From contig NZ_PREZ01000003.1 in NCBI RefSeq assembly GCF_002926065.1, forward strand, positions 498,501 through 562,500: a DNA stretch of 64,000 nt, given 5' to 3'. Positions 35,707 through 43,057 of this stretch are shown piece by piece; the stretch's first letter is position 1; each line of letters opens with the position of its first letter. The notes under the pieces are model-generated. The model made no database searches and was not told the DNA's origin. It saw nothing but the letters and a program-made list of their open reading frames with translations. The translations under genes and the position numbers were made by a program. Source of the DNA: Jeotgalibacillus proteolyticus (GTDB lineage Bacteria; Bacillota; Bacilli; Bacillales; Jeotgalibacillaceae).

Positions 35707-35740
35707 GACAGAAAGATTACTGAAAAAGTATAAATCGTTT

Positions 35741-35916
35741 TAGAAACGTGAGGTGAACGGAGCGGAAGCTGGCGACTCCTGCGGGAGGTAGCGGGAGCTT
35801 GAGATCCACTTGCTGAAAGCAAGTTAGCTCAAGCCCCGCCCCGCGGAAAGCGTCCGGCTGAAGCGCAGTGAACCGGATAAGGGGTTAGGACACACATCTG
35901 TCTTAATCCCTTTTTT
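35741..35916 (+). repeat. 200-bp 3'-end repeat, copy 6
   Basis: Starts 35 bases after the alkC stop. Body and inner hairpin are complete; the right end is GGGGTTAGGACA / TGTCTTAATCCC followed by TTTTTT. The left arm has decayed. Confidence 0.9.
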
Positions 35917-36074
35917 GTCGCATAAAAAGCAGATAAATATCTCGCTCTCCACTCCCCTTTTAGAAAAATGGAAGAAATTTTATAACTTTCACTTTTATCC
36001 GCCCCTTTTTAAGGTAAATAAAGTAATAACGGATAAATCATGTCGAGGCCGGCAATTTAAAAGGGGTGGATAGG

Positions 36075-36359
36075 ATGAGTACTGAAAGAAAAAAGAAAGG
36101 TCTTTTACTTCCAATGATACTGGCAGTGCTGAATATCGTTTTTAGTATTTTTCTCATTTCAGCTTATGCTAACGGGGCAGTGCTGGATGGGTTGCTGTTA
36201 AGTCTGCTCATTCCGGTGTTAGGGATTATTTCCTTTCTAGTCATTAATCAACGAGAAGGCAAGAATAATAGTTCATTAGGGCGCATCTTACAGGGGCTAA
36301 ATGTTTTCTTTGTTCTTCTCCCTATCATTTTAAGAGTAGTTGGACGGTTTTTTAGTTAA
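36075..36359 (+). CDS. Small membrane protein of unknown function
   Basis: 94 residues with a basic N-terminus (MSTERKKKG) and three hydrophobic stretches: about 9-29, 35-55 and 76-92, so probably three membrane segments. I do not recognise the family. The ATG at 36075 follows AAGGGG with good spacing; the GTG at 36066 lies inside that site. Lies alone between repeat copy 6 and the cupin gene. Confidence 0.7.
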   Translation: MSTERKKKGLLLPMILAVLNIVFSIFLISAYANGAVLDGLLLSLLIPVLGIISFLVINQREGKNNSSLGRILQGLNVFFVLLPIILRVVGRFFS

Positions 36360-36432
36360 TGAAATCTAACATACTCACAACCTTTAATATGAGGTAAAAT
36401 AATCCATATCTACTTTAGAATGGAGCGGTGTG

Positions 36433-36786
36433 ATGCAGTTTTTTCGATTTGATTCAGAAAGCGGCAAGCAGGTAACACATTTTGGCTCAGATTTTGTTAT
36501 GTCCCGTATTCTAAAAACGGAGAGCGCTGTACAAATAAGCTGTATGCACTTAGATGCCGGCGGTGTTATCGGGTATCATCAGGCAGCTGTCCCTCAACTG
36601 ATGCTTGTCGTCTCAGGTAATGGCAAGGTGAAGGGAAAAGAAGACCAATACATAAACGCCGAAGCAGGCGATGCAGTATTCTGGGAAAAGGATGAATGGC
36701 ACGAAACCATAACGGACGATGGCTTAACTGCCATTGTGATCGAAGGTCCGGAGCTATCCCCTTCAATAATAATTGAAAGACCCTGA
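36433..36786 (+). CDS. Small cupin-domain protein
   Basis: A single-domain cupin of 117 residues. Motif 1 is degenerate (GGVIGYHQAAVPQLMLVVSGNGKV) and motif 2 is AGDAVFWEKDEWHETITDDG. Metal ligands may be H51 and H95, with motif 1 lacking the full set of histidines, so catalytic activity is uncertain. GGAG site. The C-terminal residues (IIERP) and the stop codon lie at the edge of the flanking repeat. Confidence 0.82.
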   Translation: MQFFRFDSESGKQVTHFGSDFVMSRILKTESAVQISCMHLDAGGVIGYHQAAVPQLMLVVSGNGKVKGKEDQYINAEAGDAVFWEKDEWHETITDDGLTAIVIEGPELSPSIIIERP

Positions 36787-36976
36787 GACAATACGATAAA
36801 TTTAGAAACGTGAGGTGAACGGAGCGGAAGGGGGCGACTCCTGCGGGATGCAGCGGGAGCTTGAGATCCACTTGCTGAAAGCAAGTTAGCTCAAGCCCCG
36901 CCCCGCGGAAAGCGTCCCCCTGAAGCGAAGTGAACCGGGTTTAGGAGGCTGAGACACATTTGTCCCAGACCTTTTT
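36780..36976 (+). repeat. 200-bp 3'-end repeat, copy 7 (overlaps the cupin stop codon)
   Basis: Starts at the cupin stop (CCTGAGACA), full inner hairpin, right-end hairpin GGCTGAGACA / TGTCCCAGACC followed by TTTTT. Confidence 0.9.
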
Positions 36977-37076
36977 AAATTAGGTAATAATTTTTGAAAT
37001 TTATGTCTCCGCCTGCAACCAACTTCCTTTTCATTCGTAAATAAGAACAAATACTTTTGGTTAGGGAGGCATAATA

Positions 37077-37574
37077 ATGAAGCAGCTTTATATTAAGCAG
37101 AAGGTATTTAGTCTTAACGGAAGGTTTACTGTAAAGGATCAGGATGAGCAGGATGCTTATTATGTAGAGGGAAGTTTCATGCGAATTCCAAAGACCTTCT
37201 CCATCATGAATACACAGAGAAAAGAAGTAGCACTGATTACGAAAAAAACATTCAGCTTTTTACCTAAGTTTTTTGTAGAGGTAGAAGGCAAAGAGGTATT
37301 AACGATACAAAAAGAGTTTTCTTTTTTTAAAGCTAACTATTCCATTGATGCTGCAGGCGTTACTGTAAGCGGCAACTGGTGGGACATGGACTTTCAAGTT
37401 TTACAGCACGGGGAAATCATCGGGCAGGTGAATAAAGCATGGTTTACCTGGGGTGACAGCTATAAGGTACAAGTAATGGATGAAGAGATGGAGACCCTTA
37501 TGATCTCACTCGTTGTGGCGATCGATTGCGTGAAGGCTGACCAGGCAGCTGCTGCTTCCTCATCTACACCGTAA
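37077..37574 (+). CDS. LURP-one-related (YxjI-like) protein
   Basis: A 165-residue tubby-like beta-barrel protein of the LURP-one/YxjI family. Recognised by the N-terminal YIKQKVFSLNGRFTVKDQ..., GSFMRIPKTFSIMN, then FFKANYSIDAAGVTVSGNWWDMDFQVL and AWFTWGDSYKVQV, with the final helix LMISLVVAIDCV. Function unknown, possibly membrane attached through the last helix. GGGAGG site before the ATG. Confidence 0.9.
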   Translation: MKQLYIKQKVFSLNGRFTVKDQDEQDAYYVEGSFMRIPKTFSIMNTQRKEVALITKKTFSFLPKFFVEVEGKEVLTIQKEFSFFKANYSIDAAGVTVSGNWWDMDFQVLQHGEIIGQVNKAWFTWGDSYKVQVMDEEMETLMISLVVAIDCVKADQAAAASSSTP

Positions 37575-37590
37575 AAATTAAAAATAGTCA

Positions 37591-37625
37591 AAACCCAGTC
37601 ATCTTCCGAAGATAACTGGGTTTTA
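37591..37625. terminator. Bidirectional intrinsic terminator
   Basis: AAAACCCAGTCATCTTC pairs with GAAGATAACTGGGTTTT between the converging LURP-like and oligopeptidase genes. Confidence 0.9.
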
Positions 37626-37637
37626 AATTTGATAATC

Positions 37638-39680
37638 TTACTCCACACCAAGCTTATCCAATATAAACGCATAAACCTCCGAGGCTTCTTTTAAATGGTC
37701 AAAACGCCCTGATGCACCGAAGTGTCCTGCGCCCATATTGGTTTTCAGTACGAGTGTGTTGTCGTCTGTTTTCATTGTGCACAGACGGGCTGCCCATTTA
37801 GCAGGCTCCCAGTAGGCAACCCTTGGATCATTTAATCCAGTCGTAATGTACATATGCGGATAGTCTTTTTCTTCCACATTGTCATATGGGCTGTAGGACT
37901 TCATATACGTATAATCCCCTTCATTTTGAGGATTGCCCCACTCATCCCACTCTAAGGTGGTTAATGGAATCGTGTCATCAAGCATCGTGGTCAGCACATC
38001 GACAAACGGTACTTCAGGGACGATGACTTTAAATAAGTCGCTCGCCATATTCGATACAGCACCAACGAGCAAACCGCCTGCACTGCCGCCCCGAGCCGCG
38101 ATTTTTTCAGATGAAGTATACCCTTCTTCAATTAAGAACTTCGCTGCATCAATAAAGTCAGTGAAGGTATTGAGCTTATGGCGCATTTTTCCGTTTTCAT
38201 ACCAATGTCTGCCCATTTCTCCCCCGCCCCGCACCTGTGCTGTGACAAATACAATACCTTTGTCTAAAAGCGGAAGTCGATATGCATTGAAATAAGGATT
38301 GCTGTCAGCTCCGTAAGACCCGTAGCCGGTCAGAATCAATGGTGCCGGACCGTTATCAAGAGCTCCTTTTTTGTAGGTGACCATAAGCGGTACTTTTACT
38401 CCATCACGCGCAGTCGCCCACAGCTGGTGCTGATTATAGCTTTCAGGGTTATATTCGCCATTGACTGTGGCTGTATGAATGACCTGCTTGTCACCTGTTG
38501 TAAGTTCAAGACTGTACGTCGTGTCCTGGGTTAATAGGGATTCGTACTCAATTAAAAGTTCCTCAGCTTCATAGCTTTGCCCGCCAACAATCGACAGTGT
38601 ATATAGCGGCTCAGGCCAGTCGAGCTGCTGCAGTTCTTCATTTTCAAGCATCCAAATCTGAGTGAGTCCATTTTCACGCCCAAACAGGAAAAGTTTATCT
38701 TTCGTTGGATAAATAGCCTGAAGATAACGGTTTTCATCGTATGGGATGACTTCTTCCCGCTCTGAAAAATCTGATACAGAGCAGCGCAAAAGCTTAAAGT
38801 TCAGTGCATCCTCATTGGTCAGAATCAGCAGATGATCCCCCCAATGTTCAACCTCATATTTAATTCCTCTTCGTCGCTCGTCAACCAGCTCGACAGGCGC
38901 AAGCGGCTCATCAGCATTGATCAGGCGGACTTCTTCTGTCATCGTTGAGCTTGACTGCACAGTGATATAATTTCCGCTTTGTGTTTTAGAGATAAACAAG
39001 GCAAACGTAACTTCCTTCTCTTCAAATAAAAGCTCGTCAGACTCTGCACCGCCGATCTCATGTCGCCATAAACGGTAAGGACGCTGCATGTCATCAACGG
39101 TTACATAGAACATATACCTCCCGCATCTGCTCCACTCGATGCTGCCGTAGATATATACATTTTCTATCTTGTCATTAAGCAAGTCTCCTGTTGTCAAATC
39201 CTTAATATACAAGGTATAACGGTCTGATCCGTCGCGATTTTCAAGATAGGCAAGCTTCGTCTGCTTTTCATTTAACCGCTGCTGGGTAACACTTAAATAG
39301 TCGTCGCTTCCCGCAAGCACATTTAAATCAAGAAGCACTTCCTCTTCTGCTTCAGTCAGCTGCTCACGGCCTGCTGCTTTTTTGCGTGCATAGATGGCGT
39401 ACTGCTTGTCCTTTTGCTGCCGTGAATAATAAAAGTACGGACCGTTTTGAACCGGCACCTTTTCTTCAGCCTCAGGCACACGGGCTACCATGCTTTCAAA
39501 AATCTCATTAGTTTTTTGCTCAAGCGGGCGCATTATTTCATTCGTATACTTGTTTTCTTCTTCAAGGTAAGACACGACTTCTGGATCTGTTCTTTCCTTC
39601 ATCCAGTAATAATCATCTTCTCTGACATCGTTATGTATGGTGTGCTTAAACGGAATTCGCTTTGCGATAGGTGCTTTCAT
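37638..39680 (-). CDS. S9 family peptidase, oligopeptidase B-like
   Basis: A cytosolic serine peptidase of 680 residues that cleaves short peptides, usually after basic residues. A seven-bladed propeller (about 70-400) precedes the alpha/beta hydrolase domain; the triad is S533 in GGSAGG, D618 in LNDPRV and H653 in GAGHFGASGR. PVQNGPYFYYSRQQKDKQYA and ILTGYGSYGADSNPYF are typical of oligopeptidase B. ATG at 39680 has a GAGGAG site 8 bases upstream; an ATG at 39686 is too close. Single gene. Confidence 0.93.
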   Translation of the reverse strand: MKAPIAKRIPFKHTIHNDVREDDYYWMKERTDPEVVSYLEEENKYTNEIMRPLEQKTNEIFESMVARVPEAEEKVPVQNGPYFYYSRQQKDKQYAIYARKKAAGREQLTEAEEEVLLDLNVLAGSDDYLSVTQQRLNEKQTKLAYLENRDGSDRYTLYIKDLTTGDLLNDKIENVYIYGSIEWSRCGRYMFYVTVDDMQRPYRLWRHEIGGAESDELLFEEKEVTFALFISKTQSGNYITVQSSSTMTEEVRLINADEPLAPVELVDERRRGIKYEVEHWGDHLLILTNEDALNFKLLRCSVSDFSEREEVIPYDENRYLQAIYPTKDKLFLFGRENGLTQIWMLENEELQQLDWPEPLYTLSIVGGQSYEAEELLIEYESLLTQDTTYSLELTTGDKQVIHTATVNGEYNPESYNQHQLWATARDGVKVPLMVTYKKGALDNGPAPLILTGYGSYGADSNPYFNAYRLPLLDKGIVFVTAQVRGGGEMGRHWYENGKMRHKLNTFTDFIDAAKFLIEEGYTSSEKIAARGGSAGGLLVGAVSNMASDLFKVIVPEVPFVDVLTTMLDDTIPLTTLEWDEWGNPQNEGDYTYMKSYSPYDNVEEKDYPHMYITTGLNDPRVAYWEPAKWAARLCTMKTDDNTLVLKTNMGAGHFGASGRFDHLKEASEVYAFILDKLGVE

Positions 39681-39734
39681 CAACATTTCTCCTCACTTTA
39701 ACCATTTTTAATTAACCGGCAAAATCTTTTTGAC

Positions 39735-39881
39735 TTACTTTCCTATTATCTCAGCTGCCTTTGCAATGAAATAAAGCGGAATCCCCACAATGAGCGTACC
39801 CGCTACAAAATAACTGAGGCCTGTGAGAATCTGCTTGAAAAAATCATAGATGGCACCTGCCAGATCATCTACCCATTTCAT
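39735..39881 (-). CDS. Small membrane protein (48 aa)
   Basis: A short protein with one helix KWVDDLAGAIYDFFKQIL and a hydrophobic stretch GLSYFVAGTLIVGIPLYFIA. AAGGGG lies 8 bases before its ATG, favouring this start over a longer reading frame. Relatives of this size occur in Bacillaceae; function unknown. It follows the oligopeptidase gene's upstream region. Confidence 0.6.
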   Translation of the reverse strand: MKWVDDLAGAIYDFFKQILTGLSYFVAGTLIVGIPLYFIAKAAEIIGK

Positions 39882-40132
39882 TTGAAAATCCCCTTTTGAT
39901 TTTGTCATCGAATAAGAATAGTTCGCTTTTCCTAATGATACCAAAATAACCACTTTACAGCACATCTGTTTTTTTGCACCTACGCAACATTGTTCCTATC
40001 ATATAGGTTGTTTTCTATATCGAAACAAAGTATGCAGCTTACAAAAAGGTTTCTATAGACCCACACGGGGTTCACTTGGTAGGATAAGTAGCACTCTTTT
40101 TTAGGGCAAATTATTTTACTGGTGGTGTACGC
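39882..40132. other. Intergenic region between divergent small protein and cation exporter
   Basis: It should contain both promoters. I see no palindrome that clearly fits a metalloregulator site. Confidence 0.35.
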
Positions 40133-41026
40133 ATGGATACTCGTTTTAAACAGGCCAGATTCGCAACCTGGATGGGCATCATTTTAAATATACTTTTAAC
40201 CATACTTAAAGGGGTTGTCGGGTGGATATCCGGGAGCCGGGCGCTGATCGCAGATGCAGCACACTCAGCTTCTGATGTGGCAGGATCCTTTGCCGTCCTG
40301 ATGGGGCTTCGAACGGCACAAAAACCGCCGGATGAAGAGCATCCATATGGACACGGAAAAGCAGAAAATATCGCAAGCTTTATTGTGGCCATCCTGTTAA
40401 TTGTTGTTGGAATTGAAATTGCCATTTCTTCTTCCCAAGTGTTTTTCGGCGAGACGCCATCATCTCCTGCCACTATCGCTTTAGTTGCGATCGGAATATC
40501 ACTTGTTGCAAAAGAATTAATGTTCCAATATAAATTCCGGCTGGCAAAAAAAATTGATTCATCCGCTCTGTTAGCTGAGGCCTGGCACCATCGTTCAGAC
40601 GCCCTGTCTTCCGTCGCTGCTTTTATCGGTGTAGGAGGAGCGATTATCGGTGATAAGTTTGATTTTCCGATCCTTGTCTACTTAGATCCGGTCGCCGGGA
40701 TCGCCGTTTCCTTGCTGGTTATTAAAGTAGGTTACTCCCTCGCGAAGGAATCAAGCTTAATTATGATGGAGCAGGTGCTTCAATCTGAAAAAACAAGCCC
40801 CTATTTTAAAACGGCTGAAGCACTGCCTGGTGTCGAAAGAGTGGACGAGCTTCTCGCTCGGACGCATGGTCATTACGTAGTTATCGATATAAAAATAGGC
40901 GTTGATCCTCAAATAACTGTAGAGGAAGGCCACTTGATTTCAAAAGAGGTCAAGAAAACCCTTCTTGAGAAGCATCAGGAGATTAAAAAAGTGTTTGTTC
41001 ATGTTAATCCATATAATCCTGAATAA
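40133..41026 (+). CDS. Cation diffusion facilitator transporter
   Basis: A proton-coupled divalent metal exporter of 297 residues, six membrane segments then a soluble C-terminal metal-binding domain. Transmembrane segment 2 has the HSASDVAGS (DxxxD-type) site LIADAAHSASD, segment 5 has LLAEAWHHRSDALSS, and the linker has EHPYGHGKAE, typical of the FieF/YeaB group (iron, zinc or manganese export). The C-terminal domain carries ARTHGHYVVIDIKIGVDP. The ribosome site (GGTGGT) is weak. Confidence 0.92.
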   Translation: MDTRFKQARFATWMGIILNILLTILKGVVGWISGSRALIADAAHSASDVAGSFAVLMGLRTAQKPPDEEHPYGHGKAENIASFIVAILLIVVGIEIAISSSQVFFGETPSSPATIALVAIGISLVAKELMFQYKFRLAKKIDSSALLAEAWHHRSDALSSVAAFIGVGGAIIGDKFDFPILVYLDPVAGIAVSLLVIKVGYSLAKESSLIMMEQVLQSEKTSPYFKTAEALPGVERVDELLARTHGHYVVIDIKIGVDPQITVEEGHLISKEVKKTLLEKHQEIKKVFVHVNPYNPE

Positions 41027-41031
41027 GTACT

Positions 41032-41072
41032 AAAAAGTGCAGCCGGAAATTTTCCCGGCTGCACCTTTTTTT
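41032..41072. terminator. Bidirectional intrinsic terminator
   Basis: AAAAAGTGCAGCCGGAAA and TTTCCCGGCTGCACCTTTTT form a strong hairpin between the CDF and YitT-like genes. Confidence 0.9.
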
Positions 41073-41949
41073 AATGGATATCCCGTTTCTTGAAATTTCC
41101 GCCTCGAACCTCAGACACATCTGTTATTACGACAAATGCCCCTTCATCAAATTCTTTTATAATAGATAGAAGCTTCGTTTCTTCCATACGGTTAATGACA
41201 CAGTTTAGAATATCTGTCGATTCGTTGGAGAAGCCTCCACGCCCCTTGGTGTAGGTGACTCCCCGTCCAAGACGGTCCTGAATGGCTGATCCGATTTTTG
41301 GCGACTGGGCGCTGACCACACGCACTGATTTTGATTTCTCCAGCCCTACCTGGATAATGTCGATCATGTTTTTTGCAATATAGTACGTGATCGCTGAATA
41401 CAAGGCATTTTCAAGTCCATAAATAAACCCTGCACCTATAAAAATAAACGCATTTAAAAACAGAATGACATCCCCGACTGAAAACGGTATTTTACGTGAA
41501 AGCAGAACGGCTAGAATTTCCGCTCCATCAAGCGCTCCACCGTTACGTAAAACAATTCCAATTCCGACACCGAGGAATATTCCGCCCGCCAAAACGATGA
41601 GCAGCGGATCCTCAGGTCCCAGGATGGCATGGAAGCGGTGCATAAAAAACGTCGATCCAGACAAAGCAACAATTCCTATACTGCTAAGAATTGCGAAGGT
41701 TTTCCCTACCTGTTTGTAGCCTAAATAAATAAAAGGAAGATTCAAGGTAAATAACAGAACACCCAAAGGCAATCCGAAGACCTCTGCCCCCATGATGCTC
41801 ACCCCGGTTACCCCGCCATCTACCACATCATTTGGAATAAGGATCGTTTCCAGACCATAGGCAGCGATTACAGCCCCAATAATGATCATAATTATGTTCC
41901 TGGCCATTGCTCCCAGTCTACTCTTTTTCATAAATGTTCCCACTTTCAT
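41071..41949 (-). CDS. YitT-family membrane protein
   Basis: 292 residues: a YitT membrane domain of about six segments (residues 15-190, with LIPNDVVDGGVTGVSIM and GIGIVLRNGGALDGAEILAVLL as the conserved motifs) and a C-terminal soluble DUF2179 domain (about 200-280, GRGVTYTKGRGGFSNESTDIL). Function unknown; substrate transport is only an inference. ATG at 41949, alternatively 41931. The TetR-family gene is directly upstream, so this is the last gene of the TetR operon. Confidence 0.9.
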   Translation of the reverse strand: MKVGTFMKKSRLGAMARNIIMIIIGAVIAAYGLETILIPNDVVDGGVTGVSIMGAEVFGLPLGVLLFTLNLPFIYLGYKQVGKTFAILSSIGIVALSGSTFFMHRFHAILGPEDPLLIVLAGGIFLGVGIGIVLRNGGALDGAEILAVLLSRKIPFSVGDVILFLNAFIFIGAGFIYGLENALYSAITYYIAKNMIDIIQVGLEKSKSVRVVSAQSPKIGSAIQDRLGRGVTYTKGRGGFSNESTDILNCVINRMEETKLLSIIKEFDEGAFVVITDVSEVRGGNFKKRDIH

Positions 41950-41963
41950 GTAGTCCTTTTTCG

Positions 41964-42572
41964 TTACGATCTTGCCAGTCCGTTTTTCAACAGCTCCAGC
42001 TCTTTTCTAAAGATCAAAAGGGCTTCTGCATTCGAGAGATTCTTCGCAAATTTCTCCACAAAATTACGAAATGTAACGGCTTTTAAAATTTGAACGATAT
42101 ACTCAAAATCCTTTTCACTCTTGATATTTAACAATTCTAAATTAATGTACTGGCTGATCGTTTTCATATTTTCACTTTTCCTGCTATGTCCCTGAAAGAT
42201 GCCGGAAAATTTGTTTTCTACTTTATAAGAAAGGTTTAAAAAAGCATTTTTCATTAATTGAAAGTGGTCGTCGTCTTCTATCGTGTATTGAAATACGTCG
42301 ATGATCGCTTCAAACAAGTCTCCTTCATGCTTTTTCAATGAGTAAATGAACTGTTCATTTAACTCTAAAATATAGGTGCTTAGTAAATAGTAATACGCAT
42401 CCTCTTTATCATCAAAATATTGATAAAAACTTCCTCTTGGCACTTTCGCCTCTTTTACGATATTTGAAATCGAGGCCAGCTGCAGCGGCACCCGTGAGAA
42501 TTCATTTTGAATGGCTGTCATTAGCTTGTGCTGCTTTTCTTGTGAAAGATTATGAAAAGTGATTTTCGGCAT
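41964..42572 (-). CDS. TetR-family transcriptional regulator
   Basis: A 202-residue repressor. The N-terminal HTH spans about 14-50 (QLASISNIVKEAKVPRGSFYQYFDDKEDAYY) with the rest forming the ligand pocket. GCGAGGAG precedes the ATG. The likely operators are two TGACAC-N-GTGTCA sites at 42988 and 43021 around the promoter of the small gene upstream, giving autoregulation and control of the YitT gene. Confidence 0.92.
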   Translation of the reverse strand: MPKITFHNLSQEKQHKLMTAIQNEFSRVPLQLASISNIVKEAKVPRGSFYQYFDDKEDAYYYLLSTYILELNEQFIYSLKKHEGDLFEAIIDVFQYTIEDDDHFQLMKNAFLNLSYKVENKFSGIFQGHSRKSENMKTISQYINLELLNIKSEKDFEYIVQILKAVTFRNFVEKFAKNLSNAEALLIFRKELELLKNGLARS

Positions 42573-42591
42573 GATGTATCTCCTCGCTAGC

Positions 42592-42835
42592 TTAATATAA
42601 CCCTTGTTTTTTCTCCTTTTGAAGAAACTCGATAAATAGATCCATTGCCTTTTCCGTATTTTTTTGATTTTCGAGCTGTAATCGTCTTTTATATCAGGCG
42701 CCGGTATTTAGCTCTTTTCAATCCTGCTGACCATATAATCAATGCTTTTTTGGTTCATTTCCTGGCACTTATGCTCATTCAGCTTTATCACCTTATCCTG
42801 AATATAGCGAGGGTAATTCTTAAGCTTTTATCCAT
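42592..42835 (-). pseudogene. Decayed small gene between the 47-aa gene and tetR
   Basis: A strong ribosome site (AGGAGGAA) precedes an ATG at 42835, but the frame closes after 15 codons (MDKSLRITLAIFRIR). Coding-like sequence continues in other frames: NYPRYIQDKVIKLNEHKCQE... SIDYMVSRIEKS, then LQLENQKNTEKAMDLFIEF... KEKKQGLY, whose stop at 42592 lies just ahead of tetR. Two frameshifts would restore one ORF of about 80 residues. I do not recognise the product. Confidence 0.5.
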
Positions 42836-42963
42836 CGTTCTTCCTCCTGTTTTTTATGTTCGTTTAACTCCATCAGGGCAAATTTGTAAGCCACCATAAA
42901 ACGGACCAGCTCCATTTTCAATTCCTGTAAAGTATGGAGTTCGCTCACTTTGTTTCCTTCCAT
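42820..42963 (-). CDS. Short 47-residue protein, first gene of the TetR operon
   Basis: Translates to a charged helical protein (start MEGNKVSELHTLQELKMEL, ending KKQEEERWIKA). AAGAGGG lies 6-7 bases before the ATG, and an excellent promoter lies upstream, so expression is likely. Its end overlaps the start of the decayed reading frame. No family recognised; the amphipathic, coiled-coil-like helix could mediate protein contact. Confidence 0.55.
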   Translation of the reverse strand: MEGNKVSELHTLQELKMELVRFMVAYKFALMELNEHKKQEEERWIKA

Positions 42964-42987
42964 TAGAAGCCCTCTTTTTTTTACATA

Positions 42988-43000
42988 TGACACAGTGTCA
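42988..43000. promoter_or_regulatory. TetR-family operator 2 (TGACACAGTGTCA)
   Basis: 13-base palindrome just after the transcription start region of the promoter at 43013-43041. Confidence 0.75.
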
Positions 43001-43012
43001 CTTTATGCTTTA

Positions 43013-43041
43013 ACTATAAATGACACTGTGTCACGTGTCAA
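43013..43041 (-). promoter_or_regulatory. Sigma-A promoter of the 47-aa / tetR / yitT operon
   Basis: Minus strand: -35 exact TTGACA (43036-43041), 17-base spacer, -10 TATAGT (43013-43018). Confidence 0.85.
43021..43033. promoter_or_regulatory. TetR-family operator 1 (TGACACTGTGTCA)
   Basis: 13-base palindrome inside the promoter spacer; differs from operator 2 only at the central base. Centre distance is 33 bases, about three helical turns. Confidence 0.75.
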
Positions 43042-43057
43042 CAAATAATAGACCATC

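Noticed and set aside
36566-36884. Open frames across repeat copies 4, 7 and 8 that read like short proteins with PLPPAGVA-type motifs
   Set aside because: They arise from the repeat sequence in several copies, have no ribosome site and conflict with its hairpins. Similar spurious proteins are common in Bacillaceae annotation.
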